5,949 nt of DNA from Parcubacteria group bacterium. Lineage in GTDB: Bacteria > Patescibacteriota > Minisyncoccia > SW-4-49-11. The DNA lies in NCBI GenBank assembly GCA_003565105.1, contig PXDG01000165.1, positions 1-5,949 of the forward strand, written 5' to 3'. This document shows, in pieces, positions 1-5,829 of this stretch (the stretch's first letter is position 1; each line of letters begins with the position of its first letter). Below the pieces are notes generated by a model. It did not search any database, was not told where the DNA came from, and saw nothing but the letters and a program-made list of their open reading frames with translations. A program made the position numbers and the translations under genes.

Positions 1-1116
1 TCATTAATCAGTGCTTCTCAGAAGTACTATGACCTCGATCTAAAATATGCGGGAAAAGATTTTTTCCTTATTTCAGATCAACAAATTCAGCACGATGCTA
101 CGCTGGGCTATATCATAGCAGACCTTTTGCACAAAGCCGCAGAAGCTTGGAAAAAAGGAGGAGCATTCTATGATTGGCCAGGATGGAAAGTTATCCCTGC
201 TAAACAACGAGAAGTTGATGAGAAACTGTTTCATCACTTACCCACCTACTGGAGACTTGATTATACTCTCTCTCCAGAAGGAGTTCCTCAAGTGTTTGAG
301 ATTGATTCCAATCCTTGGGGTCGTGAGTTTCTCGTTGGATTACAAGAATCCTTTGGGTTTGATACAACAATGGCAGATCTCTGGCCTCACCAGAATGGAC
401 TGGTAGTTCAATCACTGACTACCTGTTGGGACACTCTCCCCTACTTTCTCAACAAGGTAGGCGGGACCCAAATTCATGTGAATGATTTCCATTCTGATCA
501 CTTGGCTTACGGACTCATAGAGAGATACTTCCGCTTTAACTACGATACTCCAGATCCTGACGAGATGCGGTTACTCCAATACGCACTTGATCATCAGGTC
601 CAAATTCAACCTGTCCCTACTTCCATTCTTTCCAAACTGTTATTTGCTACGGTTTGGGATCAAACACTAGAGCAAGAATGGCATGCGGTAGGGTTGAATT
701 TAGAGGCAGTCCGTCGAGTCATTCCAGAGACTCATCTACTCACCAATGAGTGGAAAGAAGTTGTTGCAGGAAAACGTAATGAATGGGTTCTCAAAGAACT
801 CCACCACTCAGCAGAAGCAGGAAGTCGTGGGGTCACCATTGGGCCTCGTCAGAGAGCGAACAAATGGGATCAAGCTCTGAGATCTGCGGGACCATACTCC
901 ATTATAACAAACTATTGTGCTCATTCTCGGAGCACTCTTCGGTTTATAAATCACAATCAAAAGACAAGGACCCAATCACTTGATGTGATTTTTCGGCCGT
1001 TTCACGGCAAGGATGGAGAATTCTTAGGGGGTGTCTATACTGCAGGGGTTGCGGGCACTCGTGCTGGTAAGATCCATGGAGGGCACGATATGGTCTTTGG
1101 ACTCCTCCAATATTAA
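1..1116 (+). CDS. Probable ATP-grasp-type ligase, 5' end missing
   Basis: The frame is open from base 1 to the TAA at 1114-1116, so 371 codons are visible and the true start lies left of the window. A TTG at 127 is only an internal codon; the reading upstream of it looks like normal protein. Two segments suggest an ATP-grasp fold: an acidic, Asn-containing motif EIDSNPWG (visible residues 100-107), resembling metal- and substrate-binding E-x-N motifs, and WVLKEL followed by a small-residue loop SAEAGSRGVTIG (residues 262-281), resembling the ATP-binding lysine and glycine-rich loop. The E-x-N-like motif lies before the lysine, an order found in the circularly permuted eukaryotic-type glutathione synthetase group. 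There are no membrane segments, so it is probably cytosolic. The next gene encodes an amidohydrolase, which fits a role in amide or peptide metabolism. The family call rests on short motifs and is tentative; the gene itself is secure. Confidence 0.6.
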   Translation, partial: SLISASQKYYDLDLKYAGKDFFLISDQQIQHDATLGYIIADLLHKAAEAWKKGGAFYDWPGWKVIPAKQREVDEKLFHHLPTYWRLDYTLSPEGVPQVFEIDSNPWGREFLVGLQESFGFDTTMADLWPHQNGLVVQSLTTCWDTLPYFLNKVGGTQIHVNDFHSDHLAYGLIERYFRFNYDTPDPDEMRLLQYALDHQVQIQPVPTSILSKLLFATVWDQTLEQEWHAVGLNLEAVRRVIPETHLLTNEWKEVVAGKRNEWVLKELHHSAEAGSRGVTIGPRQRANKWDQALRSAGPYSIITNYCAHSRSTLRFINHNQKTRTQSLDVIFRPFHGKDGEFLGGVYTAGVAGTRAGKIHGGHDMVFGLLQY

Positions 1117-1137
1117 TTTCCATTTACATACCACACC

Positions 1138-1172
1138 AAAGGATAGTGTCATTCGACAGTATCCTTTTTTTT
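1138..1172 (+). terminator. Intrinsic terminator after the ATP-grasp-like gene
   Basis: Arms at 1138-1150 and 1155-1167 form a 13-position stem with a single G-G mismatch (1146/1159) and an ATTC loop. The run of eight T residues at 1165-1172 overlaps the end of the right arm. It begins 22 bases after the stop codon of the upstream gene. The -10 box of the following gene starts only 14 bases after the T-tract, so one transcript seems to end just where the next begins. Confidence 0.85.
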
Positions 1173-1185
1173 GGGTACAATGTAC

Positions 1186-1191
1186 TATAAT
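1186..1191 (+). promoter_or_regulatory. Perfect -10 box (TATAAT) before the amidohydrolase gene
   Basis: TATAAT lies at 1186-1191. The expected -35 position falls in the C/T-rich end of the preceding terminator and shows no good match. An inverted GTAC-AAT-GTAC (1175-1185) abuts the -10 box and could bind a regulator. A start site near 1197-1199 would give a leader of only about 12 bases to the ATG at 1210, similar to the short leaders inferred for the other genes here. If this promoter is real, the earlier in-frame starts at 1171 (TTG) and 1180 (ATG) would lie outside its transcript. Confidence 0.55.
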
Positions 1192-1209
1192 AGTATTAAA
1201 TTCCCTGAT

Positions 1210-1932
1210 ATGAGTTCTGCTCACTTAACCAACGTTGCCTTCGTTTGTTGCACACATGGTGATGAACAACTCGGTCGCTTTATCTCCTATGAATACCCAT
1301 TTGGGAAAACTGACACTCTACTGTATCGATCAATAATTGCCAATCCTGAGGCAATGTATCTCAATGTCAGAGGTGTAGAAGGAGATCTCAATCGTTCATA
1401 CCCAGGTAATCCTGATGGGAATCTGGAAGAGCGTCGCGCAGCTCAACTCCTTCCTATATTACAACAATATGATGTGGCCATTGACTTTCATCAAGCATTT
1501 GCTTCAATGCCTGACCTGATCATCGTCAAAGAATGGACCGAAGAAATTGCTGCTATCGCAGACTGTTTTGATATGGATCACGTGCTAGAATTAGATAAAG
1601 GAGCAGGATCTTATACAGGGTTAATGATGTCATACGTACAAAATAGTATTGCAACCGAATATGGATATGCTCATAATCATCAAGACGCTTGTGAGCGGGC
1701 TCGGCGAGATATTCAAAATATTCTAACGGGAAATCGAGTAAAACCGAATAAACTCAGATATCGAATATGGGGTGACCTCAGTCTAGACTTAAAAGGTATC
1801 ACAGAAATTAAAAACCTAGTCAAACTCACTGCCGACCAAAGAGAACTCCTCAATCTCCAAGAAGAAAACCTCTACCCTATATTCATAGATGGCTATGATG
1901 ATAAATGGGCAGTTCTTATACAATCCTTGTAG
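1210..1932 (+). CDS. AstE/aspartoacylase-family zinc amidohydrolase (M14 superfamily)
   Basis: The 240-residue protein carries the full active-site set of the succinylglutamate desuccinylase/aspartoacylase branch of M14 carboxypeptidases. H16 and E19 in THGDE are the first zinc ligands, DLNRSYPG (59-66) holds the substrate-binding Asn-Arg, DFH (92-94) gives the second zinc histidine, and E150 in ATEYG is the probable catalytic glutamate. Residues from about 180 to the end look like the small beta-rich C-terminal domain of the family. The length is somewhat short for AstE (usually about 300 or more) but no motif is missing. Such enzymes hydrolyse N-acyl amino acids or similar amides; the substrate here is unknown. 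I chose ATG 1210 because a -10 box at 1186-1191 would exclude the in-frame ATG at 1180 and TTG at 1171, which add 10 and 13 residues. No Shine-Dalgarno is seen at any of them. The likely partner is the ATP-grasp-like gene upstream. Confidence 0.88.
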   Translation: MSSAHLTNVAFVCCTHGDEQLGRFISYEYPFGKTDTLLYRSIIANPEAMYLNVRGVEGDLNRSYPGNPDGNLEERRAAQLLPILQQYDVAIDFHQAFASMPDLIIVKEWTEEIAAIADCFDMDHVLELDKGAGSYTGLMMSYVQNSIATEYGYAHNHQDACERARRDIQNILTGNRVKPNKLRYRIWGDLSLDLKGITEIKNLVKLTADQRELLNLQEENLYPIFIDGYDDKWAVLIQSL

Positions 1933-1979
1933 ATGACGACCAAGCTTGTCTGCATCTTTCAACCCTACTGTCCACAAAT

Positions 1980-2018
1980 AAAAACCGACACTCATTATCA
2001 ATCAGAGTGTCGGTTTTT
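1980..2018. terminator. Bidirectional intrinsic terminator between convergent genes
   Basis: A perfect 14-base inverted repeat (1980-1993 and 2005-2018) with an 11-base loop. The arms end in AAAAA on one side and TTTTT on the other, so a stem followed by U residues forms on either strand. It lies 47 bases after the amidohydrolase stop (plus strand) and 10 bases beyond the end of the thioredoxin-like gene (minus strand), the expected arrangement for convergent genes. Confidence 0.95.
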
Positions 2019-2028
2019 CCAGTGGAAT

Positions 2029-2742
2029 CTATTCTTCTTCCGCTTCGATTTCTTCCTCCTCTTCAGTTAATTCTTGATCACCATCTCTACCAAGATCAGC
2101 ATCAATGATGGCTCGAAATTCTTCGATACTATTAGGGTTCGTAATTCTTCGACTATTCACAATAAAGGTTGGAGTAGAACTCACTCCAATAGCAATTCCT
2201 GATTGATAATCTCGTTCTACTTTGGATTTCACATCATCTGAATCCAGTAATGATTCGAACTCTTCTGCGTCTAAGCCAAGTGATTCAGCGTATCCAATAA
2301 AAGCAGTTCGCACTTCATCTACTGAGGAGAGTTGTGACCACTCAGCTTGATTCAAAAAGAGCTCCGTCTTCATTTCTTCAAATTCACCAAGTCGAGCCCC
2401 AGACTCTAAAGCCTGACCAGCGATATCAGAGTATGCAAAGCTTCCTCGTAACGGGAAGTGACGATACACATACTGAACCTCAGAATCATCGTATTCTCCT
2501 AATAATTGACTCAGCAAACCATCATAAGCAGCACAGGCTGGACACTGAAGGTCACTATATTTCACAATAGTTACTGGAGCATCATCATCTCCGAGAGTCA
2601 AATCTTCTTCCACTAATGATATGTTAACCTCCCTATCTCCAGTATCACCTCCTGGTGGTGTCATTACTACCCAGCCTATAGCAATAATAATCGCCACTGC
2701 GATTAAACCAATAATTCCTTTTTGTACAATGTTATCATTCAT
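2029..2742 (-). CDS. Membrane-anchored DsbA-like thiol-disulfide oxidoreductase
   Basis: A 237-residue protein with one N-terminal hydrophobic helix (about residues 8-27), then a short linker and a thioredoxin-fold domain of the DsbA/Thioredoxin_4 type. The active site is CPAC (67-70) in the context KYSDLQCPAC, and these are its only two cysteines. The cis-proline loop is STPTFIVN (189-196), with an inserted helical region between. It probably faces the outside of the cytoplasmic membrane and forms or shuffles disulfides in exported proteins. No DsbB or VKOR-type partner is in the window. The last 15 residues are almost all acidic (runs of Glu), an odd extension with no catalytic role apparent from sequence. 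The start at ATG 2740-2742 places the helix at the normal distance; no Shine-Dalgarno precedes it. An own promoter lies at 2768-2776, and readthrough from the yibE/F-like gene 52 bases upstream is possible. Confidence 0.93.
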   Translation of the reverse strand: MNDNIVQKGIIGLIAVAIIIAIGWVVMTPPGGDTGDREVNISLVEEDLTLGDDDAPVTIVKYSDLQCPACAAYDGLLSQLLGEYDDSEVQYVYRHFPLRGSFAYSDIAGQALESGARLGEFEEMKTELFLNQAEWSQLSSVDEVRTAFIGYAESLGLDAEEFESLLDSDDVKSKVERDYQSGIAIGVSSTPTFIVNSRRITNPNSIEEFRAIIDADLGRDGDQELTEEEEEIEAEEE

Positions 2743-2767
2743 AATAATATAATTTACTTATAATACT

Positions 2768-2776
2768 AGTATACCA
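2768..2776 (-). promoter_or_regulatory. Extended -10 promoter of the DsbA-like gene
   Basis: Read on the minus strand this is TGG followed by TATACT, an extended -10 element (TGn plus hexamer). No good -35 is visible, which is usual for extended -10 promoters. The predicted start near 2761 gives a leader of about 19 AT-only or nearly AT-only bases without a Shine-Dalgarno. The element lies in the 52-base gap after the membrane-protein gene, and no terminator is seen there. Confidence 0.6.
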
Positions 2777-2794
2777 CACTCGTATTCTGTGCAG

Positions 2795-4123
2795 CTAACT
2801 TCTATTCCCAGTTCTTTTTCGTAGCGTTTTCGTGCTATCTCGATCACTCTCAAAGGACCTTCGAGAGTACCAATACGCTGCGAAAACACTCGTAATCGGG
2901 ACTGCTAACAAAATGGCCGAACTACCTGCTACTGTCCGCACAATTTCTTGTGAGATAAATTCTGAGTTAATAGTCACCCAAAGAGGAGTCCCTAAAGCAT
3001 TAACATACAGAAGCAAAAATAATGGAAGCGAGGCTCCGACATAAGCTAATGCCAAAGAGTTAACCATTGAGGCGATATGATCACGTCCCACAGACATACC
3101 TGATCGATATAATCTTTTGAACCCCATTTGAGGGTTTGCCTGATGAATTTCATCCATAGCTGCCGATTGACCTACAGTAACATCATCTAAGACTCCAAGC
3201 ATACCAATCAAAATTCCTCCAAGAAGCAATCCTCTAATATCTAAATTAACCTCAGAAGCTGATTGGACTGCAAATTGCAGATAAAAGACCTCTTCACTTC
3301 CTGAACCAAACATATTCGTAATCTCTACAAAGAAAATGGATAATCCATAGGCCAAGACTAATGTTACAAGCGTTGATACAAGGGCAATCAAAGTACGGAA
3401 CCGAAATCCATGAGAAACAAATAGAGTCACAGAAACAATCATCATTGTTCCCGTCAAGGTAATGAGAGTAGGATTCTGACCTGCGACAAGTTGAGGTATA
3501 ACATACCAAAAGAGTATTCCAATACTCAACATCAACCCCATCAAACCACCAAGTCCTTGCCACCGAGCAAAAATAATGGTCATAATTAAAAATATTCCTG
3601 CCATCCATCCAATCCCTGGCAATCGATAGACATCATGAATATAGAGTTCCCCATTATTATCAAAGGTATTTTCAGCCACTACCACAACATCTCCTTTTGC
3701 ATAAATTTGACCTTGATTTTGATTTACTCCCCCCCCTGTATTAATCATCACTTTCTCCCCCTGGCGAGGACCAGATAGTATTGTAACGGTAATAGTTTGA
3801 GAAATCACTTCTTGTCCCAAAACCTCTGTTTTTTGAGTATCCACTTCATCAATTCGAGCTCGTTGGTAATCGATTTCTATATTAATATTGTCTTCAGTAT
3901 TCTCAATACTATCTGTAGGTCCAAAAATTTGAACATCACCAGTCCGTTGCTCCAAAAAAGCATCAGGAGCAATAAGTGGTAACTCTCGAATTTCCCCTTC
4001 CATAAAAGATTCTTGATCCATCTGATTCTGATCATTATCTACCTCAGATGCCACAGAAACATAAGGAGCCAAAAGTCCAAAAGCAACCAAAAGTCCGTAA
4101 AATACACTTTTCATAGAAACCAT
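2795..4123 (-). CDS. YibE/F-family multispanning membrane protein
   Basis: The 442-residue protein starts with a signal-peptide-like segment (hydrophobic 7-20, cleavage plausible after VASEV). A hydrophilic, acidic extracytoplasmic region (about 27-165) follows, then roughly seven hydrophobic segments (about 172-188, 191-209, 217-236, 243-266, 298-312, 352-373, 399-418). It ends in a basic cytoplasmic-type tail. GMLGVLDDVTVGQ (308-320) with the following QSAAMDEIHQANP is the hallmark stretch of YibE/F proteins (YibE_F domain), so the family call is firm. The biochemical function of the family is not established; a transport role is often assumed. The gene begins 18 bases after the end of serS with no promoter or terminator between, so the two are probably cotranscribed. 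ATG 4121-4123 is used; an in-frame ATG three codons later is equally possible. No Shine-Dalgarno is seen. An eight-base G run lies in the N-terminal domain. Confidence 0.92.
   Translation of the reverse strand: MVSMKSVFYGLLVAFGLLAPYVSVASEVDNDQNQMDQESFMEGEIRELPLIAPDAFLEQRTGDVQIFGPTDSIENTEDNINIEIDYQRARIDEVDTQKTEVLGQEVISQTITVTILSGPRQGEKVMINTGGGVNQNQGQIYAKGDVVVVAENTFDNNGELYIHDVYRLPGIGWMAGIFLIMTIIFARWQGLGGLMGLMLSIGILFWYVIPQLVAGQNPTLITLTGTMMIVSVTLFVSHGFRFRTLIALVSTLVTLVLAYGLSIFFVEITNMFGSGSEEVFYLQFAVQSASEVNLDIRGLLLGGILIGMLGVLDDVTVGQSAAMDEIHQANPQMGFKRLYRSGMSVGRDHIASMVNSLALAYVGASLPLFLLLYVNALGTPLWVTINSEFISQEIVRTVAGSSAILLAVPITSVFAAYWYSRRSFESDRDSTKTLRKRTGNRS
3729..3736 (-). repeat. Homopolymer run of eight G (coding strand) inside the yibE/F-like gene
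   Basis: The plus strand shows eight consecutive C residues, G8 in the coding direction. It encodes Gly130-Gly131-Gly132 of an NTGGGVN turn in the extracytoplasmic domain. Runs of this kind can slip during replication or be miscounted in sequencing. A one-base change would frameshift the protein before its membrane domain. At the present length the frame is intact. Confidence 0.9.
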
Positions 4124-4141
4124 ATATATTGAGTAAGCTAT

Positions 4142-5452
4142 TTATATAGAAGTTTTACCCACATACGAGATCAATCGCTCAGGAACAACAATACTTCCAT
4201 CTTGTTGCTGATAATTCTCTATAATTGCAATCAAAATGCGTCCAATAGCAAAAGCCGTAGCATCATTCATATGAACAAACTTTTTCACTCCATCTCCATC
4301 TACATATTGAGTGTTTAATCGACGTGATTGAAAATCTGCCATATAATCTGAGGTATGCGTTTCTCGATACTTATCTTGTCCAGGAAGCCAGGTTTCAATA
4401 TCTACCGCTCTTCTATTGGGGATTCCCATATCTCCTGTACATTTCAAACTCAACTGATATGAAAGACCAAGCTCTTGCATCAAATACTCTTGAATAGCAA
4501 TAATAAATTCTTGTTCGACAGCCCCCAACTCTTCTGTAGTGAAAGTCTCCATCTCTAATTTATCAAACTGATGTAATCGCAAAATCCCTTTCATATCCTT
4601 CCCATAGGTTCCTGCTTCTCGACGAAAAGCAGTAGAGTATCCAATATAACGAATTGGCAAATCACTAGCCTGGAAAGTCGTATCCATATGAAGAGGTCCC
4701 AGAGTATGCTCAGCACTTCCAATAAGCATCAAGCCATCTTGAGTAGTTTGATACCGATCTTCCATAGGGTGAAGACGTCCCATCTTTTCCATAATTTCTG
4801 GACGCATCATCATTGGTGGAACAACAGGAATAAAAGGAGTGATCTTTGTAGCTACTCCAGCTTTACGAGCAATACTACTCAACAGATCAACATTAGCTAA
4901 GGTTTCAAAAACAAACTGCACTAGTCCAAATTGTAAACGTACTAAATCACCCATCAAATATGCAAAACGTGAACCAGAAATTATCGCCGAGGAGTCAGTA
5001 TCAATCAGTCCTCTCTGAGCAGCCAACTCCCAGTGTTCTTTGGGAGAAAAATCAAACACTCGAGGCTCTCCAACAGTTTTTATAATAACATTTTCTGAAT
5101 CATTTTTCCCGAAAGGAGTATCATCCGCATAGGTATTTGGAACGGCATACATAAGCTCTTGATAGCGAGTCTCAACATCCCGGAGAGCGTCTTCCTTGCC
5201 CGACAAAACCTCCTTGAGTTCCTTCCCCCGGCTGATTAACCGCTGCTTTTCTTCGGCTGAAAGTTGGGCAATGTCTTTCATTGTGCCAGAGATCTCATTT
5301 CGTTCAGCACGGAGAGCTTCCACTGCAGCAAGCATCTCACGTCGAGTGTGATCAACTTCGAGTAACTCATCGATAGACACCGAACCATTCTTAGCAGAAA
5401 CAACCTGCTTCATCAAATCGGCATTAGCTCGGATAAATTCTATGTCTAACAT
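4142..5452 (-). CDS. serS: Seryl-tRNA synthetase
   Basis: This class II synthetase attaches serine to tRNA-Ser (and to tRNA-Sec where present) in the cytosol. The 436 residues match the usual bacterial length of about 425. The N-terminal region (about 1-105) forms the long antiparallel coiled coil that grips the variable arm of tRNA-Ser, then VPN (104-106) leads into the catalytic domain. Motif 2 is FRREAGTYGKDMKG (276-289) followed by RLHQFDKLE (292-300). The serine-binding TAE motif reads SAE (246-248), and motif 3 reads NDATAFAIGR (396-405) where many bacteria have NGSGLAVGR. The tail ENYQQQDGSIVVPERL (412-427) is typical. The ATG at 5450-5452 gives the canonical MLDIEFIR start; no Shine-Dalgarno is present. 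It is first in a probable operon with the YibE/F gene, driven by the promoter at 5481-5489. No T-box leader was found. Confidence 0.97.
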   Translation of the reverse strand: MLDIEFIRANADLMKQVVSAKNGSVSIDELLEVDHTRREMLAAVEALRAERNEISGTMKDIAQLSAEEKQRLISRGKELKEVLSGKEDALRDVETRYQELMYAVPNTYADDTPFGKNDSENVIIKTVGEPRVFDFSPKEHWELAAQRGLIDTDSSAIISGSRFAYLMGDLVRLQFGLVQFVFETLANVDLLSSIARKAGVATKITPFIPVVPPMMMRPEIMEKMGRLHPMEDRYQTTQDGLMLIGSAEHTLGPLHMDTTFQASDLPIRYIGYSTAFRREAGTYGKDMKGILRLHQFDKLEMETFTTEELGAVEQEFIIAIQEYLMQELGLSYQLSLKCTGDMGIPNRRAVDIETWLPGQDKYRETHTSDYMADFQSRRLNTQYVDGDGVKKFVHMNDATAFAIGRILIAIIENYQQQDGSIVVPERLISYVGKTSI

Positions 5453-5480
5453 ATGCTTGTCATTTAGCTATATACTTATC

Positions 5481-5489
5481 ATTATACCA
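5481..5489 (-). promoter_or_regulatory. Extended -10 promoter of serS
   Basis: Read on the minus strand this is TGG followed by a perfect TATAAT. No convincing -35 is seen, as expected for an extended -10 element. A start near 5474 gives a leader of about 22 bases without a Shine-Dalgarno. The TGGTATA core is shared with the promoter of the DsbA-like gene. Confidence 0.72.
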
Positions 5490-5728
5490 TAGAACAATAA
5501 CAAATTCACCCTACAAAAAACCACTCCTAACATAATTTTTCGACTCAGAACAATCAGTATGTATACCCTCAACTTCTGACAATGTTAAAAGTAAAGCCAT
5601 ACTATCAAAATAGTGTGTTAGGGGATATAAATAAGCTATCTCCCTATACTAGTTCTCTTTTTCTCAACAGAAAGATACGTAGCTTTTATGTTATGACAAA
5701 ACATTAGGCCACAGGAACTTCAAATCAC
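5490..5728. other. AT-rich intergenic region with no recognisable gene
   Basis: Between the serS promoter and the plus-strand promoter at 5729 all six frames are broken by stops and I find no gene. The only structure noted is a short hairpin at 5598-5617 (CATACTAT, loop CAAA, ATAGTGTG) with one G-T pair and no T-tract after it. A TATACT at 5645-5650 lacks a partner -35. There are no T-box, tRNA or rRNA motifs. Confidence 0.6.
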
Positions 5729-5757
5729 TTGCACAAGAAATCACTCTCTGATACAAT
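5729..5757 (+). promoter_or_regulatory. Candidate plus-strand promoter
   Basis: A TTGCAC at 5729-5734 (three of six matches to TTGACA) is spaced exactly 17 bases from TACAAT at 5752-5757 (five of six). The -10 box is preceded by TGA, making it also an extended -10. Transcription would begin near 5764 and meet the palindrome and T-tract about 30 bases later. No coding sequence with a good start follows within the window. Confidence 0.5.
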
Positions 5758-5793
5758 ATAAATGTGAAAAAGTAATAAGATTTTAAGTGCGTT

Positions 5794-5828
5794 ATTGTAC
5801 TCTTAGTTAACTAAGAGTACAATTTTTT
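5794..5828 (+). terminator. Perfect 30-base palindrome followed by six T: terminator or attenuator
   Basis: Bases 5794-5823 are a perfect palindrome centred on GTTAAC (arms ATTGTACTCTTAGTT and its complement), followed without a gap by T residues to 5828. As RNA on the plus strand it is a long stem plus U-tract, the form of an intrinsic terminator. On the minus strand the stem is followed by AATAACG, so it is a poor terminator in that direction. A perfect dyad of this kind could also be an operator for a dimeric regulator. Confidence 0.7.
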
Positions 5829-5829
5829 C

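Noticed and set aside
1024..1224. Short minus-strand frame spanning the intergenic region at 1117-1209
   Set aside because: It runs antisense through the end of the ligase gene and the terminator, with no start signal or recognisable product.
3294..3608. 104-codon minus-strand frame within the YibE/F gene
   Set aside because: It is an out-of-frame shadow of a well-supported membrane protein, rich in Cys, Trp and His with no sensible domain.
5442..5466. Five-codon mini-ORF on the minus strand overlapping the serS start codon, a possible leader peptide
   Set aside because: It is only five codons, has no ribosome binding site and no Ser-codon enrichment that would suggest attenuation; it most likely arises by chance.
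5645..5650. Isolated TATACT as a second plus-strand promoter
   Set aside because: There is no -35 at a workable distance and no extended -10 TG; such boxes are common by chance in AT-rich DNA.
5453..5793. T-box riboswitch controlling serS
   Set aside because: No T-box sequence or antiterminator-like structure is present between serS and its promoter, and the promoter leaves a leader of only about 22 bases.
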